A stretch of 64,000 nt of DNA from Gigaspora rosea (GCA_003550325.1 QKWP01000639.1:134252-198251), one strand, 5' to 3'; shown: positions 1 to 11,426, counted from the first letter of the stretch. Numbers and translations are program-made. The notes: generated from the letters alone by a model not told the origin.

Positions 1-192
1 TTTTTTTTACTAAGATAATCTATCTTTATGACTTAGAAAAAGTTGTTCAGAATAAAATTTTACATTATATGCTTTGATATCGCTTATTTATTTTTACATT
101 TTACTAGTAAAATTTTGAATTTTTAAAAAATAAAATTTTTTGCCTACAAAATCGTGCGATTTGATTGGCCGAATCGGGGGTGCGACAAATTT
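1..192. repeat. Partial foldback element at the left window edge
   Basis: This is one arm of a foldback repeat. Its outer end reads GGTGCGACAAATTT (about 179-192) and its inner part contains an AT-rich stretch with CTTAGAAAAAG. It is the reverse complement of 63701-63909, with only scattered differences, so the window opens inside a repeat copy. No coding potential is seen. Confidence 0.75.
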
Positions 193-859
193 CTATTCCC
201 TATTTATTAATACTATATAAAATAAAATTAGCATTAATAATGCTACAATATATCAACTCAAAGTCTAAAAAGCATTGCCTCAGTATAAACAAAATTCAAG
301 ATCTTATTAAAAATATTTAAAAAAATTATTTTAAGAGATAATAAAAACTATATAAATAATTTTTTAATTGTATATAGCAATTAATTAATGCTAAATAAAA
401 TTTGCTATAATTCTAAATTAATAATCTTAGTATAATACTATATTTTAATAATTTTAAATATAACTTTATATTTTAATCTCCATAAAGTTTGTGGAAGCTT
501 GCTTTATATTACTAATCTATTTACTGGTAGTGCATGTTAGTTTTTAAAAAAATGAATAAAATAGATTAGTATTGTGAACCTTTTAAAATAACTTATATTT
601 ACAAAGTTTAATATATTGTAGATGACTATTCATTAAATTGAAATGCCTAAATATATCTCATATCTAACTTTTAAATTACTTTGTGAATTACTGAATTACT
701 TTGACAGTTTGTGAAATAGGTTATATACTGTTTAATTTTATTTGTCTTATCTCTGCCAAATTTATTTTTGTAGTACCAAATTTATTCTTGTGACAGCATA
801 TTATTACTTTAATAAGACTTATTATATAAGTGATTTGCAAAAATTAACCAATTATAATA
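193..859. other. AT-rich sequence, no gene seen
   Basis: This stretch is extremely AT-rich and has stops in all frames. I see no conserved protein segment, RNA gene or clear terminal inverted repeat. Confidence 0.6.
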
Positions 860-1070
860 AAGGGATACATGTTATTTCACTGACAATTATTTCACTAACA
901 GTTCACTTAACTGATATCTTATCAAGTGACATTTACTAAAAATACATACTTGCAACTAATAAAACACTAACTCTAACCTTATGTAATATTGGCTAAGTAA
1001 ACTTTCGGTGAAATGATTGTTGGTGAAGTGACTAGCACCGTAATAAAACCTACTATTCTATGAAACCCCT
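860..1070. mobile_element. Small element with inverted TTTCACTGACA-type motifs
   Basis: The left part repeats TTTCACTGACA-like words. The right part carries the inverse words, GGTGAAATGATTGTTGGTGAA. The ends look like AGGG...CCCT. The same architecture appears in cleaner form at 28961-29269, where paralogous empty sites show it to be an insertion. It is therefore read as a non-autonomous element of that family. Confidence 0.5.
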
Positions 1071-1080
1071 TGTATCTGTA

Positions 1081-1245
1081 AGTTATCCAGTTATCCAGAT
1101 GCCTGTAGAATTATCTAGTATTCATAAGAGTTATTTGGATGACTGTAGAGTTTATTTAATTATCTGTAAATTAAAAACTAGCAGTTATCTGAATACAACT
1201 TTTACAAAAAAATACTAATAAATGAATAAACAGAGATATCCAGAT
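1081..1245 (+). repeat. Degenerate direct repeat, GTTATCCAGATG...TGTAGA
   Basis: Words such as GTTATCCAG, GTTATTTGGATGACTGTAGA and GTTATCTGAATAC recur at roughly 40-50 base spacing. No coding signal was found. Confidence 0.4.
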
Positions 1246-2106
1246 TAAAACTCAAATCTTAATTAATTTAAAAACTACTGTATAGAATTTTATAAACTTT
1301 TTTATTTAAAAGCTATACAATTTTTAGCTTTATATTTTGTTATTTAGCTCAATATAAATTTTTAAAAGTGTTATAATAATATAATACTTCTTGTATATAT
1401 AGTAAGTTTTGATTTTTAGTAATATTGTTTATATTTTTAGAATTTTTTCTTATACCAAAGTTAAGATTTGGCTTATTCTCAACTAAAAACTTAGTAAAGT
1501 ATATTTGTTCTATACATGTATTTATCTATATTTTAGTAATTTGTACTATAGTATTTCTGCTTTTATAAGGTTTGTTCTGATTTTAGTACCAATTTTATCT
1601 TCTTTCTAGTCTTTATACTAATTTTTTCAACTTTTAAACTAGTTTGCTCAAATAAGTTAATTTATTTTAGCATTAGATATCTTATAATTTTTTTTCTCTT
1701 AGTACCAATTTTCAAAATATATTCTTTTTCTGTATATTTCTAGCAAACAGGTTGGTAAATTTACTAAATAAGTTTGCTTAAAAGTCAAAGCCTTATTTAT
1801 TTATTAAAATATTACAAAAAAATTATTTTATTTTGTTTTGTTAAAGAAGTTTTACAAAAAAAATATTATTAAATAATAATTTAAAACAAAGCTTATTTAT
1901 TAAAAATATTAAAATTGGAATAGACTATATTTAACAAAATTAAATAAAGATTATATTTAGATCTACAAAATATTTATGAGCCCAAGTCTGATCCAACAAA
2001 AAATCCAAAAATGTACTTTAATTTAAATTTAGCCCTAGCCCAAATTAGTTTAATTAAGTTTACTAATTTTATAAAATAAAATTTTAAATTAAAATAATAA
2101 AAAAAT
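1246..2106. other. AT-rich repetitive sequence, no gene seen
   Basis: No reading frame of interest was found. The block at about 1265-1345 recurs in inverted orientation at about 22315-22405 (both contain AAGCTATACAATTTTTAGC-like or AAAATTCTAT...AGTAGTTTT words), so the stretch is itself dispersed repeat sequence. Confidence 0.5.
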
Positions 2107-2429
2107 GTGCTTGTCACTGGTAGTGACACACCCCTGTATAATGTACGATCAAAACAAATATAAACATGTGTAAATTTATTTTCGTTAGGGTTAGGGTTCG
2201 GGTTAGGGTTAGGATTAGAGGTAACTATATAGTAAAATTTCACGATGAATTTTTTTTTGCTAGAATAAAGGGTGGTTTCATAGTTAAAATTTTCAGCTAT
2301 CGTGGTATTTTTGAAAATGGCATTTTTTTGCTTCATTTTCATGTTATACAATCAGGTATAATATTACACCTGATCTTGATTCTTATTGGCACGGTTGGCA
2401 CGGAATTGTTACCGCTGGTAACAAATAGA
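2107..2429. mobile_element. MITE with TTGTCACTGGTAGTGACA-type ends and telomere-like core
   Basis: The left end (CTTGTCACTGGTAGTGACA) pairs imperfectly with the right end (GTTACCGCTGGTAACAAAT). Inside lie a TTAGGG-like string (2184-2215), then AAAATTTCACGATGAA and TTTTTTTTGCTAGAA. That telomere-like plus AAATTGCACGA plus TTTTTGTTAG module recurs in several other small elements of this window. Confidence 0.55.
2184..2215 (+). repeat. Interstitial telomere-like string
   Basis: About five consecutive TTAGGG-like hexamers, one reading TTCGGG, lie inside the 2107-2429 element. On the opposite strand they translate as Asn-Pro repeats, which explains the apparent open frames here. Confidence 0.8.
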
Positions 2430-3867
2430 TTTACTATAAAATAATTATCTATATATATTTTAATATTAAATTAAAACATTATCTACATATATTTTAATAT
2501 TAAATACCTTTAAATATTATAGATTTCTTAATAATAAACTAATTAGTTTTAATATTTAAAATATTTTTAAGTAGTAATCTGCAGTTAAAGGGTCAAAATT
2601 TCATAGTAAAAATTAGCAGTGTTTTACTAATTGCCTTATATAAAAGTAGAATACTGTACATTTCTGATCATAATAAAAACCCTATAGTAAACAATCAATA
2701 AATACTCATATCATGTCATATACTAATGCAATTTTAATGATTTAACTATATTAGAATCAGAAAAGTTGGTTTTGCAAAGTTTAATTAGAAATTATAAATA
2801 GTTTGCTTAGTAAAAAAATACTATTATATACTTATTTGTACACTATAAAAATTTACTATTAAATGTTTGCTGTGATTTATTATGAAATGTTGATCATTTT
2901 ATACCCTTTATCTGTAATTTTCCACTTAAATTTTATTAGTCTATAGAATTTTAAAAATAGTTTAAATATCAAAAAAATTAAAATTTTAATATCACAAGAC
3001 ATAGAATATACTATTAAAAGATGTTATAGTAAAGAATTGTAACTAGAAATATAAATTTCTATTTGAATAACAGTAATTAAAAAACTAGAAAAAGTATACA
3101 ATTTGATTAGTATCCTTTTAAATTAATTTATAAAAACTTTACATTTAGTAATATAAATATATAATTATTATCGAGTTTACTAAAACATACTACTGGTCCC
3201 AACTAGTGATGCCACCCAAATTGATTTTTGAAAAAGGCCTATTTCGTCTTCATTAGAGAAAATTAAAATTTTTTATAAGGAAGAGCAAACAAAATTTATA
3301 TAGATATGTTCCTTATAATTTCGTCTATTTAAAAAAAGCATCAAATAATTTTGTCTTTCAAGTAAAATAGGTCAAAAACAATTTCGGCTTCAAATTTTAA
3401 TTTCAGGTTTTAGAACCCGAAATGCTTTCGTCCTCATGTATAGTTCCAACACCACAATAATTCTCACCAATCACATTTTTTAAATGCATTTTAATGTAAA
3501 AATCTTGTATAACAAAATTTTTTGCCATTTTGCTATTTTTTCAAAAATATCTTCTACTCAAAATTTATCTATAAAACTACCTTTTTTTTAAAAAAAAATT
3601 CTTTGTGAAAATTTAGTATATACTATGCCCCACTCTAACCCATAACTATTAACTCTCACTTAACATTTATTAAATTCAATTTTTGTTTATTTTTTTTTGT
3701 TTGTTTTTTTATATTGATCTTTACATTACACTACATACCACTAGTGAGCATTTTAGTAAACTTGATGATTATAATAAAAATTTGACTAATTGGATATTCT
3801 TTATTAATTAGAATTTTGATATTTTTTTATAAGATTAAACAAATACAAAATTTGGTTTGTAGTAGTA
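2430..3867. other. AT-rich sequence, no gene seen
   Basis: There are no supported genes. The stretch at about 3190-3450 is slightly richer in G+C and repeats words like ATTTCGTCTT and ATTTCGGCTTC. It may be another degraded element, but I could not define its ends. Confidence 0.45.
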
Positions 3868-3904
3868 CTAGAGTTGCAGATAAAATTAATTAATTCACTA
3901 GGTG

Positions 3905-4215
3905 AAACTGGTACTCTTAATAACTAAATTGGTAAACCTGGTAAACCTAATGAAATAGTAATAATAGTGATATTGGTGAAACTGGTGATATTGGTAAAAC
4001 TAGCAGTAGTAGTGAAACTGGTGGTATTGGTAAAAAAACTGGTAATATTGGTGAAATTGATGACATTGGTGAAACTGGTGATAATTGTAAAACAGTGATA
4101 TTGGTGAACTGGCAACATTCCTAATATTATCAGTTTTACCAATATTACAGTTTTACAATATCACCAGTTTCACCAATATTACTAGCTTTATCAACACCAC
4201 AAGTATTACCAATGT
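3905..4215. repeat. Palindromic 9-bp minisatellite, GGTGAAACT/GGTGATATT
   Basis: Nine-base units of the type GGTRAWAYT run head-to-tail (for example GGTGATATT, GGTGAAACT). Near 4110 the orientation reverses and the complementary units (AGTTTCACC, AATATCACC) continue. The structure could fold back on itself. The Thr/Ser/Phe-rich frame on the minus strand is a product of the repeat, not a gene. Confidence 0.8.
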
Positions 4216-4476
4216 TGATTGGTGAAAGTTGGTGCACCATTAAAGCAGAGATATGAATAGACATAGACTAATCAAAAAATTATTATCTAATTGCCTAATG
4301 GTCTATTGAGAATTCTATTAGTCTAATGAGTCTAATGTCTATTGGTCTTAAACTAATTGTTTTTTATATATTAGCATCTAAAATTAACCAATCAGATTGT
4401 TTTAAATTATATAGTAATTTGTCTTTTGTCTAATGACTTAATTAGATATCATTGGACCATTAGACTGTCTATTGGG

Positions 4477-5540
4477 TAGTGCTTCAATCTGTAATCCGAT
4501 AAATTCAGATTCATCTGATAACTCAGATTAATTTTGGATATCCATATCCATTAATTTTAAACGAATGGATCCATATTACATATCAGATTAAGGATAAGGA
4601 TTATATGGATTATAATCCTAGAAATTGCAATGATGATTTGATGATTACCTCATGTATCAATGTCTGATATCCTGTCAGATGTACATACAGTACATGCTAG
4701 AAACGTATGCACAACAGTGATCCAACTCCTGGTGATGTGTAGTAATTGAGTTTGGTAATATATAGCATATATCAGTTAATCAAATGGTGTTTGTGCATGT
4801 AAAGTTTAAGTAGAGTTTATGAGTTTGCGCATGTAGAGTTTATTTATACATAAAATATAATACAATAGTGATAGTAAAGTATGTAAAATGAAAAAAAGGA
4901 TTAGTAAGTCATAGGTCTCTTTTTCCCAATGAAATATAAAATAAATACATACTTAGCTAGCATAGGTTAAATAGAGCGTTGGTGATTAAAAGGCGTTATA
5001 AATATCGATTTCAACTATTATATTTAACTCCAGAAATACTTCAAGATTACGATAACAAAAACAAAAGTTACGTTATGATAAAAAAACCCAAGGTTAATTG
5101 TAGATATCGAATATTGAAAGCTTTTATTTAGCATGAATCTAAACGTGTTTTGTGTCATGGTTAATTTTATCAGTTTGTTTTAAATAAAGTGGAATTACGA
5201 AAAGGGTGCTAGTTAACAATAAACAGTAACAGGAATTCTTTCAAGCATCAATAATCGATATTGGGTTTTAAATAACACGTAGCATATAATTAGTTATGCT
5301 TTTCTGGTTTTAAATAAAGGTAAAATAGTAAAAAATAGAAGGCAGTAAAACAATTTTACATAAGGTTTTTAATACGTAGTAATGTGCATATTGAAATCGC
5401 GATTTTGATTGGCTGGCTAATAAATTTTTACGGATTGAATTCGAATTACCAATTCGGATTATAAATCGGATTAAACCGGTACATGAAAGAGAATCCGAAT
5501 CTAATCCGGATTTGCTTTTTTAAATAGGATCGAAGCTCTA
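4477..5540. mobile_element. hAT-like non-autonomous element with 8-bp target duplication
   Basis: The ends TAGTGCTTCAATC and GATCGAAGCTCTA are imperfect inverted repeats. The flanks are identical 8-mers, CTATTGGG at 4469-4476 and 5541-5548, matching the 8-bp duplication known for hAT transposons. The 1.06-kb interior is rich in GGATTATAATCC-like words and encodes nothing recognisable. It lies within the larger 3868-5613 element. Confidence 0.65.
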
Positions 5541-5613
5541 CTATTGGGTCTATTGGCTTGTCTATTGTCTATTCACAACCCTGATTAAAGATTAGTTTCA
5601 CCTGCAACTCTAG

Positions 5614-6439
5614 GTGGTACATTACTTTTAAATCAGCCTCCATAGTATTGGTTATCATAACATATCAATATCAGTATTACAAGAATTTATTTATATGCTT
5701 TCATTGGGAATAGGGATGATTAGTGATTTTTGTTTAACATAGAGAAAGCTTTCTTGCCCGTAATCATTAGGAATAACAAAGGTTTGATATTCTTTGCCAA
5801 CATCTCTCTAATGCTGACAAATTTCTGAATTTCATAGATGCGCAACAATAAATACTTGTAAAACTGAAAAAAAAAAATGCAACTAATAAAAATTTTTTTT
5901 AACATTTTTAATAGGGGTTTACCAAGTATTATCGGGTCACCCTTGGCTTGTTCAAGCCAAGGCCCTCTAGTATTTCCACTCTTTATTCTTATGTCTTTTT
6001 TTCCTCGTTCTTTCTCATGGCTTCTTTTGCTGGGTAATTTTTGGGTAAAATGAGATTATATGTGTTGCTAAAGAAAATTATTGCCATTAGCGGGCCTAAC
6101 CCAAGCCCGGCCCATAAAGATATTGGACCTGAAAATAAGAGCCCAAACCAAATTTCCGGGTTTGGCCCGGTCCATTTCGGACCCTAAAAAACATGTAGCT
6201 GGTGTGAAATATTTAGAATATTTGAGATCAGAAGCATACAAATGAAAGAGTTGTGGTATTAAATAGACAGAGGTGTCAATGGCACCTGATGGGTATTCCT
6301 TCGGGCTTTGCTTAATGAGCCATGATCTTGCCATATATGAAGGAAATAATATATTTACTTAGTAATACTTAGTGTTGATGTGTATTGTATCATGAGAAGG
6401 TGCAGCAACGGTTAAAACTGGATACTATTATTATATATC
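5614..6439. other. Repeat debris, with a GC-richer patch at 6088-6190
   Basis: No gene is supported. The patch 6088-6190 contains GGGCCT, CCCGGCCC and CCGGGTTTGGCCCGG words and stands out strongly from the AT-rich surroundings. An 88-codon open frame crosses it on the minus strand (6068-6334), but its Pro/Gly/Arg pattern follows the repeat and it matches no family I know. Confidence 0.4.
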
Positions 6440-8536
6440 AACATTAATAACTCAGTATTTTTAAGATTATAAATTTTAAGATTTTAAATGCATAAACACC
6501 AACAACTTTAGTCCAACCCGTCATGAACTGGCCGACATCAATTCCACTTTCTTCAGTTAAGGCTTTCCATAAATCATCAGTGCTAGCATTACTATACTCG
6601 TGACGTTTCAAATAACGTCTAATTCCGGCTAAGAAAATATTTTCACCTATGAAGTTACTCAACATGCGTATGACGGAAGCACCTTTAAAGTAACTTATGG
6701 CGCGTCAAAAATCTGGTTAATTTCACCATTAATGCAAACAATATATTATTTCGACAATTTAAATATTATATAAATAAATAATCAATAATACAGTCAGGCC
6801 CCTCTAAATACAGCCCCTCTAAATACAACTCCTCTAAGTGTACGTCCTATGAAAAGCGGCTCTAAATGCACGTCTTCTCTTGGGCCCAACTAATATTACA
6901 TCTATAGATTTTTACCCCTCTAAATGCAATATCACTCTAAGTGCACGTTTGGCAAAATTTTTACACATGGTCCAGTCGCATTGCATTTAGAGATGTCTGA
7001 CTGTATATATACATTTATACATGTATAGATTTATACCTTGGATCGTTTACGGGAACTTCAATATGATGAGATGATCTTAAGGCATCAAGTTGAAGTCCTC
7101 GTTGAAAACCTTCCATTATAAACCTAAGAAAATAACGTTTATCATTGACAATTTAACAAATATTCAAATTAATAACAATATTAAAACTCACTGAGTCCAG
7201 ATATCCCAATCAGGAAAGATCTTGTCCACAGCAATGTATCCAACCCAAGTAGCAAAGCCTTCGTTAAGCCAAAGGTGATCCCACCTAGGTTAAAATGTAT
7301 TCATTTAATAAAATACACACCAAAACAATAATCACTTACAGATGTATATAATTATTAATTACCATTTCATAGTTACAAGATTACTAAACCACTTTCACCG
7401 TAATTATTCAATTTATAAGTTAATATAGTTTAAAATGTATAATTTATAATTTACAATAAAATTTAACTAAAAAAAAAGTATTACCTGATGAGCTAACTCA
7501 TGAAACAGTGTATGCAATACGTTGCTTGAACTTAGCATCAGATGCTTTAGGACAAATAATATAGCAATAGTTCTATAAGTGATAAGACCCCAGTTTTCCA
7601 TAGCAACTAGATTAAAGAACGTAATACATCTTAATATAAAAAATAAACGCACATAAAACAACAATAAAAGATAACTTACCAGCCTCAAAGTCCGGAATAG
7701 CAACCATATCACACTTTGGTAGTGGATATGGAATGCCAAAGACTGTAAATAATATATATATTAAGTAAGGGAGATGTAATAAAGTACAAGAACACAAGAA
7801 TACCAGTACCTTCAGCGAAGTATTCCAAAACATCCGCAGCAACATTTAAAGCAAATTGACCAAGTTATTCGTTGCCTTTTGTCGCGTAAACACGAACCAA
7901 ACAGGTTTTCCACCATTGTGAAGACCAGTAGTAGAAGTCTCAACATAAGCCAAATCACCAACGATAAATGCGATCAACTGATACTGAGTTAGTTGAAGTT
8001 AGTACGTTTAAAATAATTTTGATTAAGAAAAATTTTGAACATACATAAGTACTCATAATTGGCGTTGTAGCAAACTTGACACATTTTTTGCCACCATCAT
8101 GTGGATTCTCTGAGATCACATTCATATTAATTAAAGCAGTTAATTCAGATGGAATAATCAAAGTAATGTCGAAGGTAGCCTTAATTGCAGGCTCATCCCG
8201 TGAAGGAAAAACACGACCTGCATCAGTTGCTTAGAATTGAATCGTAGCTAAATATCTAAATAAAAGATTGGTAGAAATATTTTATAGTCAAATGAATGCA
8301 TATATTTTCAGATCAAAAATAGTTAAGTATATACATTGTATTTCCAGATTTGTCTTCATAAGAACTTCGATAAAAACCACACATTTGATCGTTTAATATT
8401 CCAGTAAATTCAAGATGCAAAGCGGCTTTAGATCCGGTTGGAAGTTCCTCAGGAAAAGTCAGAGAGACAGTCTGCTTTTGAGTATCGTAAGAAATATTTA
8501 TAGCATTCTGGCTATAATACAAAGCCATTTGCAAAT
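6440..8536 (-). pseudogene. Decayed M1-family zinc aminopeptidase
   Basis: About nine exons of a puromycin-sensitive/Aap1-type aminopeptidase can be read in order. Approximate minus-strand exons are 8536-8338, 8247-8045, 7977-7810, 7742-7680, 7606-7485, 7391-7363, 7284-7192, 7123-7037 and 6730-6476. Key motifs are present: an exopeptidase motif AMENWG, the zinc site HELAH, and the downstream glutamate in LWLNEGFATW. Lesions show it is dead. There is a TAA in place of the Glu of the expected QFEATDA, a TAA within the KGNE region, a one-base shift before it, and two frame changes between LITYRT and HELAH. The expected N-terminal start and the C-terminal helical domain are missing. Introns are retained, so it is not a retrocopy. 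A pogo-like MITE lies between the last two exons. The family call is strong; exact boundaries are approximate. Confidence 0.85.
6791..7003. mobile_element. Tc1/mariner (pogo-like) MITE inside the aminopeptidase relic
   Basis: The element starts CAGTCAGGCCCCTCTAAAT and ends in its inverted counterpart ATTTAGAGATGTCTGACTG, with TA on both sides. The interior repeats CCTCTAAATGCA words. A close relative lies at 45462-45671. TA flanks and CAG ends are typical of Tc1/mariner-pogo non-autonomous elements. Confidence 0.8.
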
Positions 8537-9644
8537 TACGTTGAACATGTGAGAAATAGTAACAAATATGAGAATGAGTTAGTAGGAACTAACCAAATTT
8601 TTTAAAACTTTGAACAAAAATGAATTAAATTTGCTCAAAAAAAAATTTTTTTTTTTTATCTTTATTCAAGGTTTTATTAACTTTGCTCATATATTTATTA
8701 ATTTTTTAATACCTTTGATTAGTCTTCAAAGACAAGTCTGACAGCTTTGCTGACTTGACTTGAATTTCAATCACATTGAGAGTTAACATCGAGACTATTG
8801 AAATACAAGTTACATAATTATTATCTAATGCGCAAATGCTTAGCCTTCCTAATACTGAAATAAAATTATAGTTTATATACCTGACAGTCTAAGTCCCTTT
8901 CAAAGGTAAAGGACTTAATATCTGGAGTTAAAGTCAAGTCATAGTGGGTTTAGTAGGCAAAACTTGATGCTTTCCATTTTAAAAAAGGGATATTGAATAA
9001 AAAATAAGCAATAGCAACAACGACAATAAAATAGAAAATAAAGCGTGTTCTAAAACGGGTTTCTTCTTTTTGGATCGTATGGACTACGGGAGAAGACGAC
9101 GACCCCTTTGAAATGACCAGCTTATTATATAGGTCCTTTGAAAGTCAAAGAACCATGGGAAACATTTAAACCGATGCTGTATGGAATCTTACCAGTCCGG
9201 TTAACCAATCAAAAGAAATGTATGATAATCTCCTTAACGTTAATGTTATTAAGTAAAATATCCCGATTAGAAATACGCATAAAATATAAATACATAGTAA
9301 GGGTATTAACCATATGACCATATTAAAGGGGTTAAACAATGTACTGTACGTAGTAGGGATGACAAATGTGACAGATCATAATGAAATCCAGATTAAAATG
9401 AAATGATAGTATAAAATCTCGAAAACTAAATTTTTTTGGGGTACATTTTTTAGGGTTAGGGGTTAGGGTTAGGGTTAGTTTTAAAAAAAATTATAATAAA
9501 CAAGTATTAATGGGTTTTAGAAGGCTAGCGGGTTAAGTATAAATAAATTACACGATTCGAATTAATTAAATAAAATTAAAGCAATTCGATTTTATTATTA
9601 AATGGTATATATTATATTAAAAAATAAACTTACCATGAATAACT
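8537..9644. other. No gene seen; degraded repeats and one telomere-like string
   Basis: The upstream side of the aminopeptidase relic gives no recognisable N-terminal exon. Words such as AGTCCTTTGAAAG and CTTTCAAAGG recur (about 8720-9160) and suggest another eroded palindromic element. A telomere-like string lies at 9450-9478. Confidence 0.45.
9450..9478 (+). repeat. Interstitial telomere-like string
   Basis: Four TTAGGG-like units, one with an extra G, sit in an AT-rich context. As elsewhere in the window this is probably part of a small repeat and not a chromosome end. Confidence 0.75.
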
Positions 9645-9850
9645 ATGTCTCGCGGAAGACCTCCGCTGAAAGAAATTCGTTTGTGCTTCACAAAATTACA
9701 GAAAGTGGCGAACTACGCCTCGTCAAAGGTGTAACCATTACGAAGAGGATTATGTTGATTTAATTGGCCAATTAAGAGAAGTGAAAGCTTCTGTTTCTAC
9801 AATGTTATTAAATAAATTAGACGTAGATAGTATATTACGTAATAAATTAT
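9645..9850 (+). pseudogene. Relic of a small DNA-binding (BED/zinc-finger-like) reading frame
   Basis: From ATG at 9645 the frame reads MSRGRPPLKEIRLCF. After one shift it continues as ITESGELRLVK, and after a second shift as CNHYEEDYVDLIGQ, then LREVKASVSTMLL. The pieces join without gaps, so two small indels have broken one frame. A basic N-terminus followed by Phe-Thr-Lys and a Cys-x-His segment recalls BED-type zinc-finger N-termini of transposase-derived proteins. That likeness is weak and no second zinc pair is visible. The coding character is fairly clear; the family is a guess. Confidence 0.45.
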
Positions 9851-10860
9851 ATGCTATATTAAGATGCGTGTTAATTAAAATACGTATGATATATTATATA
9901 CATTATATAAATAATAGATTTGAAACTAACATTTAAAAAATTTGTTAAGAAATTATAAATTATTTACTTTTAATAATTAAAAAAAATTTGTACATTTTTT
10001 GATATATATACATAATTCCAAATTTTTAAAATTTATTCTAAAAAAAAAACTTTTATTTAAATATATAAATTTTTTTAAAAAGTAAATCAGAAGCATTTTA
10101 TAGTTAAATTCAGGGTAAATTTGCTCTGATATTAAGAGATAATAATAGAATAATGATAACATATAAAATGTTACCTTGGCGTCTGAGCTGTGCTCGTTAA
10201 ATTCAAGTCGACATATTCTATAATGAAAGAAAAAATTTAATAAATAATTGGTAAAACAAACATAGTCTTATATTATGCTGCTTATTACACTTAATTTTTG
10301 CACATCATAATGGACTATTGCAAAAGATTCTTGCCAACTCAGTGTTCACCCGATACGTTTATGAGCCAGTACTGCAAAAAAAGAGCCGTGGTAATAAACT
10401 AAGATTGTCACTTCGATAAGGCACAGCAAATACCTACTCCGGTACAGGTGGGCCATAAACGAGCGGCATCAACCTTTCGTTTCCATACATAATACTGACC
10501 TTTAATCTTCTGCAAATATCTGGTGATGAACTTGTGGTTTTATTGGTGATAATTTCATCAATGCTTTAATCGACATTAATATATTCCCAATTTTTGATTG
10601 TCGTTTGAATTATTGTAAGCTCGAATTTCTTTATAACTACGGTGCTCATAATTTCATCAGTAGAATTTATATTATGCATTATATATTAATTAAATAAGCT
10701 ACATATAATAAAATAATAAAAACTTACTTGTTTTAAAATATTTAATAAATTTTGAGAACTACATAATTAGCATTTTAAATATAATTATGTGCGATGTGCG
10801 AGACCATATATATTCTTTCTCTTACATGTGTACATATAGTACATCACCTAACGAGCTTGC
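9851..10860. other. AT-rich intergenic sequence, no gene seen
   Basis: This is mostly low-complexity A/T. A less biased patch at about 10170-10560 has no open frame or motif I can defend. Confidence 0.45.
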
Positions 10861-11090
10861 TAAAAATCTAACGCCAATTTTTGAATATTATCTAATCTAT
10901 TAAAAGGAATCCATTCGGTAAGATCTTCATATTTTGTAACTTTAGATTGAAATTCTTTGATACAATCATCGACATCCTTATTTTTACTTATCCATCCTTG
11001 TGTTTTTTTTTTTGAGGAACATATGTTTGATATCAAGCTGGCGACATATTATGTTGATTGCAATTTGCACATTTTCTACCATACATCGTA
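10861..11090 (-). pseudogene. Relic of a Rhizophagus-type protein kinase N-terminus
   Basis: The minus strand reads a Cys-rich segment (GRKCANCNQHNMSPA), then a run of A residues causing a frame change, then QGWISKNKDVDDCIKEF and, further on, YEDLTEWIPFNRLDNIQKL. In the expanded kinase families of arbuscular mycorrhizal fungi this order (CxxC-N region, Gly-Trp, Asp-Ile/Val-Asp-x-Phe/Ile, then WIPF-R immediately before the glycine loop) leads into the kinase domain. Here the frame stops just after IQKL, so no glycine loop or catalytic motif survives. An in-frame TGA stands where Trp is expected. Adjacent minus-strand debris at 11148-11331 may belong to the same ancestor. Confidence 0.65.
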
Positions 11091-11147
11091 AAGACTGATT
11101 ACAGAATATTTAAAACAACAATTAGTATGGTTTGGAAGAATAAAAAT

Positions 11148-11331
11148 CTTTCGTGAAACAACATAACATCATTAAAGTTGATTCTTTCGCGTTTGTCGTT
11201 TATAATTTCACTGAATTTGTCAATTAAACGTAACCACTAGGAGATACACTTGTCAGTGTTCTCTACACGCGAGATTTGTCACAATTCAAAAGCTTCTTCT
11301 TTAGTAGAAGTAGTGGTGCGATTTTTTCAAT
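11148..11331 (-). pseudogene. Decayed coding fragment of unknown family
   Basis: One minus-strand frame reads EEAFEL, stop, QISRVENTDKCIS, stop, WLRLIDKFSEIINDKRERI and then NFNDVMLFHER. The two stops are one substitution away from Trp and Gln. The amino-acid composition looks genuinely coding and unlike the surrounding A/T. I do not recognise it. It lies directly upstream of the kinase N-terminal relic in the same orientation and could have been an upstream part of that gene or an independent one. Confidence 0.4.
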
Positions 11332-11426
11332 CTAAAATAATTACTAAAATAAGAATAAAATAAGAGAGTTTAAATTTAAAGAAATTTATTTGTTTACGCG
11401 ATTGCGCGAGTTTGTATGCCATACGA

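Larger units (their letters stand above)
3868..5613. mobile_element. Element with CTAGAGTTGCAG inverted ends, host of nested insertion
   Basis: The ends CTAGAGTTGCAG (3868) and CTGCAACTCTAG (5602-5613) are inverted repeats, and GGTGAAACT follows close to each end. The flanks AGTAGTAC and GGTGGTAC match at 6 of 8 positions, compatible with an old hAT-like 8-bp duplication. Inside are a palindromic minisatellite (3905-4215), TCTATTGGTCTA-rich sequence and a nested element (4477-5540). Confidence 0.5.

Noticed and set aside
2184..2215. Chromosome end or telomere boundary
   Set aside because: Only a few imperfect hexamers within a MITE, with ordinary sequence on both sides; similar strings recur throughout the window.
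1974..2444. Overlapping open frames on both strands with Asn-Pro or Arg-Val repeats
   Set aside because: They are translations of a TTAGGG-like array inside a small element.
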